Assembly (NCBI GenBank): GCA_000403295.2 | Contig: KE159605.1 | Coordinates: 314,845-378,844 of the forward strand | Direction of reading: 5' to 3' | From: Lachnospiraceae bacterium M18-1 | GTDB lineage: Bacteria; Bacillota; Clostridia; Lachnospirales; Lachnospiraceae | Length of the DNA stretch: 64,000 bases | In this document: positions 26,309 through 34,838 of the stretch, piece after piece | How the letters are laid out: each line of letters begins with the position of its first letter | Position numbering within the stretch: the stretch's first letter is position 1 | Position numbers and translations under genes: made by a program | The notes under the pieces: model-generated | What the model was told of the DNA's origin: nothing | What the model saw: the letters and a program-made list of their open reading frames with translations, nothing else | Databases searched by the model: none

Positions 26309-26691
26309 GTGAACCCAAAGCGGCGGGGAAAGGCAGAAATCCGGAACGGAAAGAAATTGTTCCGCACAGGGGACATTGTCATGCAGACTGAGAACAAGGA
26401 TGAGATCTCCAACGGCGATCTGGGGGAAATCTTAGATATCTACCGGAAAGAAAAGAAGACGGCCATGCGGGTGGACTTTGGAGATGGCCGTATCGTGGAG
26501 TTTACGGACGAAGATCACTGGCCGCTGACCCATGGATATGCCATGAGCGTGCATAAGAGCCAGGGAAATGAATGTGCGGTGGTCATCATCCCTGTATTGG
26601 ACTGCTTCTGGCGTATGCTCCAGAGGATTTTGCACTGCGTCTCAGGCAAGCTTACAGATCCATGCAGGAACTGTATAAAAAGTCCGCGTAA
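26309..26691 (+). pseudogene. RecD-like helicase C-terminal remnant fused to foreign tail
   Basis: From 26309 the frame encodes the C-terminal part of a RecD-type SF1 helicase: KLFRTGDIVMQTENK, ISNGDLGEI and the motif YAMSVHKSQGNE followed by VVIIPVL. The ATPase N-terminus is missing and a stop lies just upstream. After about 26595 the expected helicase ending is replaced. In another frame, YAPEDFALRLRQAYRSMQEL runs to TAA 26689-26691, apparently the tail of a different protein. A deletion has joined two genes. It belongs to the mobile-element debris. Confidence 0.72.
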
Positions 26692-26873
26692 CAGGAGTAA
26701 AAATGTACTTGCCTTTCTCTGTATCTATGGGGAAAGGCAGGAAAAATGATATATAAAAGAAAGAAAGAAACAGGCATGGAAGATGACGAAACAATTGTAT
26801 TTAAAAGGGAATCAATGTATAATAAAATTAGAAGTAGGTAGGATTGTTTCATATTGGAAGGAGCGTATTTGTA

Positions 26874-27113
26874 ATGACACAGATAAGGCAGGATGCTATA
26901 AAACTACTGGAACAGATTCCGGAAGATAAAATTATTTTTATTATACAGATTATGCAGGGAATGAAAGGTCTTTATACAGATGATGATATGAAAGAAAGGG
27001 AGGATGCTTTCCTTCACTTAGAAAGAATGAAAAGAAAGGTGCCGGATCTGGATTATGACAAAGAATTGGCAGCATATAGGGAGGAAAAGTATGGAACTGC
27101 GAATATTAGTTGA
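26874..27113 (+). CDS. Antitoxin of a PIN-type toxin-antitoxin pair
   Basis: ATG 26874, preceded by GGAAGGAG, gives 79 residues. The product is a small helical protein (DAIKLLEQIPEDKIIFIIQ, then REDAFLHLERMKRK) of the kind found upstream of PIN toxins. A recognisable DNA-binding fold is not obvious. Its 3' end overlaps the toxin gene by 23 nt, a standard arrangement in type II modules. It should bind and neutralise the PIN protein and repress the operon. Confidence 0.75.
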   Translation: MTQIRQDAIKLLEQIPEDKIIFIIQIMQGMKGLYTDDDMKEREDAFLHLERMKRKVPDLDYDKELAAYREEKYGTANIS

Positions 27114-27522
27114 TACAAATATTCTTTTGGATTATTTACTGGATCGGGAGCCCCATGAAAAATCAGCAAGGACAATTATTAAAGCCTGTCATCAAAAAAA
27201 GATGGAGGGTTGCGTTGCTGCCCATTCTATAACGAATATTTTTTATATTCTGCGAAAGAACTTTAGTATTGAAGAACGCAGGGATATATTGTTAGATATC
27301 TGTAAGATTTTCTATGTAGAAGGTATTGATGTCAAAAAGTTAAGGTATGCACTTGCAAATGAAGATTTTTTGGATTTCGAAGACTGTCTGCAGATGGAGT
27401 GTGCAAAAAGTTTTCATGCCGATTATATTGTGAGCAGAAATCTGGAAGATTTTAAAAGTAGCGATATACCATGTGTTGATGCAGATGAAATGTGCAGAAT
27501 CATAGAGAGTCACCAGTTATAA
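27091..27522 (+). CDS. PIN-domain ribonuclease toxin
   Basis: ATG 27091 after GGGAGG gives 143 residues forming one PIN domain. Acidic positions visible are Asp in LVDTNILLDYLL near the N-terminus, and Asp/Glu in the DFLDFEDCLQ region and HADYIVSRN near the C-terminus. PIN toxins of the VapC type cleave specific RNAs. It pairs with the overlapping antitoxin. The module lies in element debris, where toxin-antitoxin systems stabilise mobile DNA, and may now be a relic that still addicts the locus. Confidence 0.87.
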   Translation: MELRILVDTNILLDYLLDREPHEKSARTIIKACHQKKMEGCVAAHSITNIFYILRKNFSIEERRDILLDICKIFYVEGIDVKKLRYALANEDFLDFEDCLQMECAKSFHADYIVSRNLEDFKSSDIPCVDADEMCRIIESHQL

Positions 27523-27692
27523 TGAATTATAATCTGTCAGGAATGATTATACTTCATGGCTTTTTATATGTGAATATTTAAGGCAAATATTCCTGTATTT
27601 GTATTGTTTAGTATTAATCAAATGCTATATATTGTATTTGTATATATTAACAAACACCATATATATAATTATGATAAAAGAGAAGTAACTTT

Positions 27693-27832
27693 ATTCTGCT
27701 CATATCATATGGCAGAATAATAAATTTAGTTCCGGCAAAGGCTGGAAGTCAACTTTGAGACAGAAGTCTGCCAAAAAACAGCATAAGTACAAAATGGCAC
27801 TGATTATAGAATGGATAGTCAGTGTCTTTTTT
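27693..27832 (+). terminator. Inverted repeat and intrinsic terminator after the toxin-antitoxin module
   Basis: The 333-nt gap after the toxin is AT-rich and gene-free. It contains ATTCTGC/GCAGAAT arms (27693-27699, 27712-27718). A clear terminator follows: CACTGA (27798-27803) pairs with TCAGTG (27819-27824) and is followed by a run of Ts. Confidence 0.7.
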
Positions 27833-27855
27833 TGTGCTTAAAAACAATGAAGGGA

Positions 27856-28206
27856 TTACGCTTCAGAGCCAATCATGTGCTTTACTTCCGGGTCAAAGAG
27901 TTCCAGCGCCATGATGTCATGCCCCTTTAGTTTCTCCGCACCAGATTTCTGCCTAGCCTCCGCCAGCAGTTCACCCATCGTCTTAGGGCCTGCCGGAATC
28001 CGGTAGTTTTTCCGAATATCCTGAATGAGCGCCAGACAGTCTTTTTCCGGCATGGCATCCAGCTTTCGCACAAGCCCCGCCGCCGTTTTCCTCCTTACCG
28101 GGTCCGGTATGTAGGGGAGGCACATGCGCAGCTCATAAGTGACATCTAATTTCCCATAGCCTTCTGTCTGGAAGATCAGGCGCTTTTCCATTTCGTTTAG
28201 TTCCAT
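27856..28206 (-). CDS. Hypothetical mobile-element protein, possibly truncated
   Basis: A 116-residue protein with a good ribosome site (AAAGGAGATT). It has no family I can name with certainty. The N-terminus (YGKLDVTYELRM) and central RDIRKNYRIP resemble proteins carried by Tn1549-like integrative elements, which are longer at the C-terminus, so the stop after KHMIGSEA may be premature. It is charged, soluble and lacks membrane segments. It stands alone on the minus strand among element remnants. Confidence 0.5.
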   Translation of the reverse strand: MELNEMEKRLIFQTEGYGKLDVTYELRMCLPYIPDPVRRKTAAGLVRKLDAMPEKDCLALIQDIRKNYRIPAGPKTMGELLAEARQKSGAEKLKGHDIMALELFDPEVKHMIGSEA

Positions 28207-28281
28207 GTGAATCTCCTTTCTCCTGAAAATAGGTATAAAAAAAGGTCGCCCACCTATAAAAGTGAAACGCCCACGACAATC

Positions 28282-28461
28282 ATGAATTTCATTGAGTCAG
28301 CCCATGCCAGTCTGAATAAAATTATTTATGACGCAGGCAAAGAGATTACCGTATTTGCGCGTGAAGTGCTTCCAAGAGAGAAGGAAATTGAAATCATTCC
28401 AATAGATGAAGGATATTTGCTTGAAGTTCTCCCTCAAAATGTATATAATATTGACTATTGA
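28282..28461 (+). CDS. Small hypothetical protein or gene fragment
   Basis: A 59-codon frame from ATG 28282 ends in LLEVLPQNVYNIDY. No ribosome site precedes it. The composition is protein-like (MNFIESAHASLNKIIYDAG), so it may be the 3' end of a lost gene. I recognise no family. The following 28462-28728 holds no gene and no confident promoter. Confidence 0.35.
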   Translation: MNFIESAHASLNKIIYDAGKEITVFAREVLPREKEIEIIPIDEGYLLEVLPQNVYNIDY

Positions 28462-28728
28462 GTTCCAACAGATGCTGTCTGTTTTTGAGCGGCAATGCCG
28501 GAGAATATTGTATAATCCTGAATAATTATGCTAAATCACATATAGTGGTACGAATCAGGTGTTGAAAGCGTTTTGTGACCAAACCCGTATTTTGGGGTGG
28601 AAATGCAAAAATATACATGATCATACTCTGCAAATAGGGTCCTTCTACAAGATGATCCTACCGTGACCGGAAGCCGCAAAAAGCAGACAGAAAATTGTAA
28701 ACTATGCACAAAACCCGAAAGGAATCCT

Positions 28729-30594
28729 ATGAGAAAATTAGCCTTAACTGATGAAATATTACTGAATATCGAGAAACCCGCCCGCTACACCGGCGGCGAG
28801 GTGAACAGTGTAACAAAGGACCCTGCACAGGTGGATATCCGCTTCGCCATGTGTTTTCCGGACGTCTATGAGATCGGCATGTCTCATTTAGGCATCCAGA
28901 TCCTCTACGACATGTTCAACCGCCGGGAGGACGTCTGGTGTGAGCGGGTCTATTCTCCCTGGGTGGATCTGCACAAGATCATGAAGGAGCAGCAGATTCC
29001 CTTATTTGCACTGGAATCTCAGGATCCAATAAGGAAGTTCGACTTCCTGGGCATTACCCTCCAATATGAGATGTGCTATACCAACGTGCTGCAGATCCTG
29101 GATTTAAGCCAGATCCCCATGCACAGCATTGACCGTACCTGGGATGCCCCCATCGTCATCGGCGGCGGCCCCTGCGTCTACAATCCTGAACCCCTGGCAG
29201 ATTTTTTCGACCTGTTTTACATTGGGGAGGGAGAGACGGTCTACGATCAGCTGATGGATACCTACAAGCTCTGCCGCCAGGAAGGGAAAAGCCGCTTGGA
29301 ATTTCTGGAATGTGCAGCAGGGATTGAAGGGATTTATGTCCCCAGGCTCTATGAACCATCTTATCACGAGGACGGCGTCCTGGCCGATTTCCGCCCGATC
29401 ACGTCTCATGCCCCTGCAAAGGTGAAGAAGCAGGCCGTCATGGGGATGGATGAGGTGGTGTATCCCATGAGCCCGGTAGTCCCCTTTATCAAGGCGACCC
29501 AGGACAGGGTGGTCCTGGAGATCATGCGCGGATGCATCCGGGGATGCCGGTTCTGCCAGGCCGGGATGATCTACCGGCCCACCCGGGAGCGGAGTGTGGA
29601 AACCTTGAAGCAATATGCGAAGACCATGCTGGACAATACCGGACACGAGGAGATCTGCCTCAGTTCTTTGAGCTCCAGCGACTACTCCGGGCTGCAGGAA
29701 CTGGTTACTTTTCTGATTGAAGAATATCAGGGAAAGGGGATCAACATTTCCCTGCCTTCCCTGCGGATCGACGCGTTTTCTCTGGATGCCATGCAGAAGG
29801 TACAGGATATCCGCAAGAGCAGCCTGACCTTCGCGCCCGAAGCAGGTTCCCAGCGGATGCGCGACGTGATCAATAAGGGGCTCACAGAAGAGGATATCCT
29901 GGACGGCGCCGGACAGGCTTTTGCAGGGGGATGGGCAAAGGTAAAGCTGTATTTTATGCTGGGGCTTCCCACAGAGACGGAAGAGGATATGGCAGAGATC
30001 GCCGTCCTGGCAGATAAGGTAGCCCGGAAATACTACGAGCTTCCCAAGGAGCAGCGCCGCGGAAAATGCCAGATCACAACCAGCACCTCCTTCTTTGTGC
30101 CGAAACCTTTCACACCGTTTCAGTGGGCGGCCATGTGCCCGGCGGAGGAATATGTAAGGCGGGCGTCCATTGTGAAGCATGCGTTTGCAAAACAGCTCAA
30201 CCGGAAGAGCCTGAAGTACAACTGGCACGATGCCGAGGTGACCATCCTGGAGGGCGTATTTGCCAGGGGCGACCGGAGAGTAGGAAAGGTTCTGGAAGAG
30301 GCATACCGCCTGGGCTGCCTGTTTGACTCCTGGACCGAGACCTTCCATAACGAGCCGTGGATGCAGGCTTTTGAAAATACCGGTGTAGATCCGGAATTTT
30401 ACACCCTGCGGAACCGGGGCGAAGACGAATTGTTCCCCTGGGATTTTATTGATATCGGGGTAAGCAGGCAATTTTTGCGCAGGGAATGGGAACTTGCCAT
30501 GAAAGAAACAGTGACGCCGAACTGCCGGCAGCAGTGTTCCGGCTGCGGGGCAGCCGGCTTTGGAGGAGGGGTGTGTTATGAAGGTCAGAATTAA
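28729..30594 (+). CDS. B12-binding-like radical SAM protein (TIGR03960 family)
   Basis: I use ATG 28729 (ribosome site GAAAGGA), since the extension to a GTG at 28663 is not protein-like. The 621-residue protein has an N-terminal cobalamin-binding-like domain (FAMCFPDVYEIGMSHLG) and a radical SAM domain with Cys269, Cys273 and Cys276 in CIRGCRFCQAG. In Clostridia it is paired with a DUF2344 protein and often with RNase G, as here; the downstream gene overlaps it by 17 nt. The pair is thought to act in RNA or ribosome-related modification, but the reaction is not established. Confidence 0.9.
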   Translation: MRKLALTDEILLNIEKPARYTGGEVNSVTKDPAQVDIRFAMCFPDVYEIGMSHLGIQILYDMFNRREDVWCERVYSPWVDLHKIMKEQQIPLFALESQDPIRKFDFLGITLQYEMCYTNVLQILDLSQIPMHSIDRTWDAPIVIGGGPCVYNPEPLADFFDLFYIGEGETVYDQLMDTYKLCRQEGKSRLEFLECAAGIEGIYVPRLYEPSYHEDGVLADFRPITSHAPAKVKKQAVMGMDEVVYPMSPVVPFIKATQDRVVLEIMRGCIRGCRFCQAGMIYRPTRERSVETLKQYAKTMLDNTGHEEICLSSLSSSDYSGLQELVTFLIEEYQGKGINISLPSLRIDAFSLDAMQKVQDIRKSSLTFAPEAGSQRMRDVINKGLTEEDILDGAGQAFAGGWAKVKLYFMLGLPTETEEDMAEIAVLADKVARKYYELPKEQRRGKCQITTSTSFFVPKPFTPFQWAAMCPAEEYVRRASIVKHAFAKQLNRKSLKYNWHDAEVTILEGVFARGDRRVGKVLEEAYRLGCLFDSWTETFHNEPWMQAFENTGVDPEFYTLRNRGEDELFPWDFIDIGVSRQFLRREWELAMKETVTPNCRQQCSGCGAAGFGGGVCYEGQN

Positions 30595-31300
30595 GTTCAA
30601 AAAGTATGGGAGCCTCCGTTTTATCGGCCATTTGGATGTGATGCGTTTTTTCCAGAAGGTGATGCGCCGGGCACAGATTCCCATTGCCTTTACGGCCGGG
30701 TACAACCCTCATATGATCATGTCCTTCGCAAGCCCATTAGGGATTGGGCTGACCAGCGAGGGAGAATATTTTGATATCGAACTGGCCGGGCACATTTCCA
30801 GTGCAGAAGCGGTCCGAAGGATGAATGCCGTGACAGCCGATGGCATTGAGGTGGTCAGTTTCCGGCAGATTGCGGAGGAAAAGAAAATGGCCGGAATGGC
30901 CATCGTTGCGGCGGCCGATTATCTGACAGACTGCAGATGTCCGGAGACAGGAGCCGCTTTCACGCAGGAGCTGGTCGCAGGTTTTTTAGGGCAGCAGGAA
31001 ATCGTTGTCAGGAAACAGACAAAGAGGAGCGAGCAGGAGACTGACATCCGTCCGCTGATCTATCAGATGGAGCTTACAAAACAGGGCATTTATCTTCAGC
31101 TTGCCGCGGGAAGCGCACAGAACTTAAAACCAGAGCTTGTGATGTCCGCACTGTGCAGATTTGCCGGAATTGAGGAACCGTCTATCGCATGGCCCCGGCG
31201 CCGGCTGGAGATGTACGCGGACCTGGCATCGGAGCCGGAGAGAGCGGAGGGCATACGAAAGCTTGTAACATTGGAAGCATTGGGGAAGGATATCGAATGA
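30578..31300 (+). CDS. Radical-SAM-linked DUF2344 protein (TIGR03936)
   Basis: ATG 30578 after GGAGGAGGGG gives 240 residues. The opening KVRIKFKKYGSLRFIGHLD and the PHMIMSFASPLGIGLTSEGE motif identify the TIGR03936 family, which nearly always follows TIGR03960 radical SAM genes, sometimes fused to them. It starts inside the preceding gene and ends overlapping the RNase G start by 4 nt. It is probably a substrate-binding partner of the radical SAM enzyme. Biochemical function is unknown. Confidence 0.88.
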   Translation: MKVRIKFKKYGSLRFIGHLDVMRFFQKVMRRAQIPIAFTAGYNPHMIMSFASPLGIGLTSEGEYFDIELAGHISSAEAVRRMNAVTADGIEVVSFRQIAEEKKMAGMAIVAAADYLTDCRCPETGAAFTQELVAGFLGQQEIVVRKQTKRSEQETDIRPLIYQMELTKQGIYLQLAAGSAQNLKPELVMSALCRFAGIEEPSIAWPRRRLEMYADLASEPERAEGIRKLVTLEALGKDIE

Positions 31301-32493
31301 CCAGGAAAATTCTGATTATCAAAGAAGAGGAATATATCTGCACATATTTTATAGAAGACGGGGAGATCGTGGAGATTCATCCGGGTTCCCGGCAGGATTT
31401 GGCCGGGCATCAGGCCGTACTGGGGAATATTTATATCGGAAAAGTCCAGAATATTGTGGCAAATATCGGGGCCGCATTTATTGATATCGGCGGCATCAGC
31501 TGTTATTATGATACCAGCCAGGTTCCCCATGCCATTTTTACAAATAAAGTCGGCAAAAAGCCGCTGTGTATCGGGGATGAGATTCTTGTGCAGGTGAGCA
31601 GAGAAGCTGTAAAGACAAAGGCTCCCACCGTCAGCAGCAATCTCAGCCTGACCGGACGCTATGCGGTGCTGACTTCCGGCAATACCAGGATCGGCGTATC
31701 AGCAAAGCTGAGCCGGACGCTTCGGGACGATTATAAGGAACGGCTGCAGGACTGGAAAAATGAAGAATACGGGGTGATCGTGCGCACCAATGCCAAAGAT
31801 GTGCCCCCGGAAACCGTGTTTGCAGAGCTTTCTCAATTAAAAAAACGGTTTCACGAATTAAAGCAGACGGCAGGCTCACGGACTTGCTTTTCCTGCCTGT
31901 ATACGGCGGCCAGGCCTTATCTTACGGATCTGAAAAATGTATATGCGGACGGGCTTTCTGAAATCCTCGTGGAAGATCAGGAGCTTTATGAGGAGATCCT
32001 GGAATATTCCCGCAGGGAACAGCCGGAATTTGTAGACAAGCTCCGGCTCTATGAAGATCCGCTGCTTCCTTTGGGGAAATTGTACAGCACTCAGACCATC
32101 CTGGAGCAGGCGCTGAAGGAGCGTGTCTGGTTGAAGCACGGCGGCTATCTGATCATTCAGCCCACCGAGGCGCTGACCGTGGTGGATGTAAACTCTGGAA
32201 AATGTGTCTCCAAAAAGAGCCGTCCGGATGCCTTCCTGCAGATGAACCTGGAAGCGGCCCGGGAGATCGCCAAGCAGATCCGGCTTCGGAATCTGTCAGG
32301 GATCATTGTGGTGGATTTTATCAACATGGAAAAAGCAGAGGACATGCAGCTTTTGCTGCGGGAATTTCGGAAATCTCTATCCCAGGATCCGATTCAGACC
32401 ACGCTGGTCGATGTGACTGCCCTGCAGCTTGTGGAGGTGACCCGGAAGAAGCTGCGGAAGCCCCTGCATGAATGCTGGAAAGGGAGAGAGTGA
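31297..32493 (+). CDS. rng: Ribonuclease E/G family protein
   Basis: ATG 31297 overlaps the previous stop (ATGA). The 398-residue protein has an S1-like RNA-binding segment (about 35-130: GNIYIGKVQNIVANIGAAFIDIG) and the DNase-I-like catalytic domain with metal-binding Asp297 (VVDVNSG) and Asp340 (VVDFINM). It ends soon after VEVTRKKLRKPL and lacks the zinc-link cysteines and small domain of E. coli RNase E/G, as is usual for shorter clostridial homologues. It processes rRNA or mRNA. It is coupled to ybaK downstream (TGATG). Confidence 0.9.
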   Translation: MTRKILIIKEEEYICTYFIEDGEIVEIHPGSRQDLAGHQAVLGNIYIGKVQNIVANIGAAFIDIGGISCYYDTSQVPHAIFTNKVGKKPLCIGDEILVQVSREAVKTKAPTVSSNLSLTGRYAVLTSGNTRIGVSAKLSRTLRDDYKERLQDWKNEEYGVIVRTNAKDVPPETVFAELSQLKKRFHELKQTAGSRTCFSCLYTAARPYLTDLKNVYADGLSEILVEDQELYEEILEYSRREQPEFVDKLRLYEDPLLPLGKLYSTQTILEQALKERVWLKHGGYLIIQPTEALTVVDVNSGKCVSKKSRPDAFLQMNLEAAREIAKQIRLRNLSGIIVVDFINMEKAEDMQLLLREFRKSLSQDPIQTTLVDVTALQLVEVTRKKLRKPLHECWKGRE

Positions 32494-32981
32494 TGAGTAA
32501 AAAAGAATTAAAGACCAATGCCATGCGTATGCTGGATAAATTGAAAATCCCTTATGAATATCTTACCTATGAATGTGACGAGTTTATCAGCGGCGTTTCC
32601 ACCGCGGATCTGACAGGCCTCCCCCATGAGCTGGTGTATAAAACGCTGGTGACTACAGGGAAAACCGGGGAGCATTATGTCTTTGTCATTCCCATTGAGG
32701 GAGAGCTGGATCTGAAAAAGGCGGCAAAGGCAGTGGGAGAGAAGTCTGTGGAAATGCTGCCGGTGAAGGAGATCACGAAGGTGACCGGATATGTACGGGG
32801 CGGCTGTACGGCCATTGGGATGAAGAAAAAGTTTCCCACTGTTCTGGATACAACCGCAGAGGCGTTTGAACAGATCTATGTCAGCGGCGGCAAGATCGGC
32901 ATGCAGCTGAGACTCAGCCCCGACGACCTGAAACGTGCTTCCGGCGCGGAGTATGGGGATGTCCTTCTTAATGAACAATAA
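32493..32981 (+). CDS. ybaK: YbaK-family Cys-tRNA(Pro) deacylase
   Basis: ATG 32493 overlaps the RNase G stop. The 162-residue protein is a YbaK/ProX editing domain: HELVYKTLVTTG near the N-terminus, the Lys-containing YVFVIPIEGELDLKKAAK region and GYVRGGCTAIGMKK near residue 105. The family hydrolyses mischarged Cys-tRNA(Pro). It ends immediately before the structured element at 32982. Confidence 0.9.
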   Translation: MSKKELKTNAMRMLDKLKIPYEYLTYECDEFISGVSTADLTGLPHELVYKTLVTTGKTGEHYVFVIPIEGELDLKKAAKAVGEKSVEMLPVKEITKVTGYVRGGCTAIGMKKKFPTVLDTTAEAFEQIYVSGGKIGMQLRLSPDDLKRASGAEYGDVLLNEQ

Positions 32982-33147
32982 AACAGTAACAGTTACTGTT
33001 CACACGGTGTCGTGCACTTGCTGCACGGCATCCGGCCAATTCAGTGATGGGGCGGGCATCCAGCCCCTCGCCGTCAGGCGACTTTTCAATGGGCTGGATG
33101 CGTTACAGTTCGCGGCCGGTGAGGTCGTGAACTGTAACCAGTAACAG
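32982..33147. repeat. Nested palindromic element (MITE/REP-like or structured RNA)
   Basis: Starting at the base after the ybaK stop, five complementary pairs are visible. AACAGTAAC-A-GTTACTGTT (32982-33000) is a perfect palindrome. Outer arms GTTACTGTTCAC (32992-33003) and GTGAACTGTAAC (33126-33137) match with one mismatch. CGTGCA/TGCACG (33011-33027) forms a hairpin. CCGGCC/GGCCGG (33032-33037, 33114-33119) encloses GCATCCAGCCC/GGGCTGGATGC (33056-33066, 33091-33101), which in turn encloses TCGCC-GTCA-GGCGA. There is no believable gene. The whole could fold into a branched cruciform or RNA. Confidence 0.75.
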
Positions 33148-33177
33148 CTAATCTGAATAATTATGTGCAAATTTTGA

Positions 33178-33206
33178 TTTACAAGTTTTTCAGAAAGCGT
33201 TATAAT
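33178..33206 (+). promoter_or_regulatory. Promoter of the aspartate kinase gene
   Basis: TTTACA (33178-33183) and TATAAT (33201-33206) are separated by 17 bp. The transcript would have a leader of about 220 nt before the ATG at 33431. Confidence 0.72.
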
Positions 33207-33319
33207 ATGATTCGACCGTCAAAAGTCTGTTTTATACGCCGGTCCGCCGGAAGGATGCGGCTGCATTTGAAATGAATACAAAAAGAGTGCCGGCAGCAGG
33301 CAATCTGCTGCTATGGATC

Positions 33320-33385
33320 ATTCCTGAAATAATTGCAAGATCTGTTTTCAGCAGTGAACAGGCCATGGACAGTTATTTTAGGAAT
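33320..33385 (+). promoter_or_regulatory. Long leader hairpin upstream of aspartate kinase
   Basis: ATTCCTGAAATAA (33320-33332) pairs with TTATTTTAGGAAT (33373-33385) over 13 positions including one G-U. Inside, CTGTT/AACAG can form an inner stem. A CAGCAG/CTGCTG hairpin precedes it near 33295-33311. I do not see the conserved core of the lysine riboswitch. A leader of this length and structure before lysC-type genes often attenuates, so a cis-acting RNA is plausible. Confidence 0.45.
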
Positions 33386-33430
33386 GCTCCTTAGAACAGC
33401 CGGCAACAGGTACATGGAGGAAACAGGGAA

Positions 33431-34750
33431 ATGAAAAAAGTAGTAAAATTTGGGGGAAGCTCTCTGGCAAGCGCAGGGCAGTTTAAGAAAGCCGCAAGAA
33501 TCGTCCGGGCGGATAAGACCAGAATCTACGTTGTGCCGTCTGCGCCGGGAAAACGTTTTTCAAATGATACCAAAGTAACGGATATGCTCTATGGCTGCTA
33601 TGGCGCAGCGATCCGTGAAAAGGATTTTACAGAGCAGATGGAAGCGATCAAGGCACGGTATCAGGAAATCATCGACGGATTGAAGCTTTCCATTTCTCTG
33701 GACGACGAATTTAAGGCCATCCGGGAGAATTTCGGAAAAAAGATCGGCCGGGATTATGCCGCATCGAGGGGAGAGTACCTTAACGGAAAAATCATGGCCG
33801 CATATCTCGGGTTTGAATTTATTGATGCCGCTGAAGTGATCCGTTTTGACAAAGAGAAGGTGTTTGATGATGAAACGACGAACATTCTTCTTGCCGAACG
33901 GCTGCGTAATTCTTCCGGGGCTGTGATTCCCGGATTTTATGGAGCCATGGAGGACGGCACCATTGTGACCTTTTCCAGGGGCGGTTCTGATATCACCGGT
34001 TCCCTGGTGGCCCTGGCTGTGCAGGCAGACCTGTATGAGAACTGGACCGATGTATCCGGCTTCCTGATCGCAGATCCCAGAATCGTCCAGAATCCCAAGG
34101 CCATCGAGACGATCACCTACAAGGAATTGCGGGAGCTGGCCTATATGGGAGCAAGCGTGCTTCATGAGGATGCCATTTTCCCTGTCAGGAAGGCGGGCAT
34201 TCCGATCAATATCCGCAATACGAACCAGCCGGAGGACAAGGGAACTCTGATCGTAGAGGGTACATGCCGGCAGCCAAAGTACACCATCACCGGAATTGCG
34301 GGGACAGACAGCTTCGTTTCCATTACCATTGAAAAGTCCATGATGAATTCCGAGGTTGGATTCTGCCGCAAGGTGCTGCAGGTATTTGAAGAAAATGAGA
34401 TTTCCATCGAGCATATGCCGTCCGGAATTGATACCATGACCATCTTTGTCCATAAAGATATCTTCGAGGAAAAGGAGCAGCAGGTCATTGCAGGAATCCA
34501 CAAGGCTGTACATCCGGATCACATCGAACTGGAATCGGATCTGGCCCTGATCGCCGTAGTGGGCAGGGGCATGAGGGCCACCCGGGGTACCGCGGGAAGG
34601 ATTTTCTCTTCACTGGCCCATGCCCATATCAATGTGAAGATGATCGACCAGGGCTCCAGCGAGCTGAACATCATAGTCGGTGTCCGTCATGATGATTTTA
34701 AAAATGCGATCCGGGCTCTGTATGAGATTTTTGTGGAAACACGGATCTGA
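33431..34750 (+). CDS. Aspartate kinase
   Basis: The 439-residue protein starts with the KFGGSSLA nucleotide-binding motif and has SRGGSDITGSLVA near residue 180. Two ACT domains follow (about 290-439, for example ITIEKSMMNSEVGF and VVGRGMRATRGTAG). It phosphorylates L-aspartate, the first step to lysine, methionine and threonine. The ACT domains indicate feedback inhibition by an amino acid, probably lysine or threonine. The ribosome site is ATGGAGG. It stands in its own transcription unit with a structured leader. Confidence 0.93.
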   Translation: MKKVVKFGGSSLASAGQFKKAARIVRADKTRIYVVPSAPGKRFSNDTKVTDMLYGCYGAAIREKDFTEQMEAIKARYQEIIDGLKLSISLDDEFKAIRENFGKKIGRDYAASRGEYLNGKIMAAYLGFEFIDAAEVIRFDKEKVFDDETTNILLAERLRNSSGAVIPGFYGAMEDGTIVTFSRGGSDITGSLVALAVQADLYENWTDVSGFLIADPRIVQNPKAIETITYKELRELAYMGASVLHEDAIFPVRKAGIPINIRNTNQPEDKGTLIVEGTCRQPKYTITGIAGTDSFVSITIEKSMMNSEVGFCRKVLQVFEENEISIEHMPSGIDTMTIFVHKDIFEEKEQQVIAGIHKAVHPDHIELESDLALIAVVGRGMRATRGTAGRIFSSLAHAHINVKMIDQGSSELNIIVGVRHDDFKNAIRALYEIFVETRI

Positions 34751-34773
34751 TTTCTATAGAAAGATAAAAACGT

Positions 34774-34814
34774 ACTCCCGGAATTTTTCTGTTTGTCCAG
34801 ATGTTCCCGGGAGT
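34774..34814 (+). terminator. Hairpin after aspartate kinase
   Basis: ACTCCCGG (34774-34781) pairs with CCGGGAGT (34807-34814). There is no T run immediately after, so termination would be weak. The arms are the same as those of the hairpin at 22999-23023. Confidence 0.5.
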
Positions 34815-34838
34815 ATGCCGCATTTTAAGGAGGCAGAA

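Noticed and set aside
29104..30705. A 533-codon open frame on the minus strand opposite the radical SAM gene
   Set aside because: It is antisense to a clearly conserved gene, has a low-complexity, Gly/Pro/His-rich translation with no family, and results from GC-rich third positions.
32935..33144. A 69-codon frame spanning the ybaK end and the nested palindrome
   Set aside because: It is the translation of palindromic DNA and overlaps ybaK out of frame, with no ribosome site.
33207..33430. Lysine riboswitch before aspartate kinase
   Set aside because: I looked for its conserved core segments and did not find them, so only an unspecified structured leader is claimed.
33560..34522. A 320-codon minus-strand frame opposite aspartate kinase
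   Set aside because: It is antisense to a conserved enzyme and lacks recognisable motifs or a start signal.
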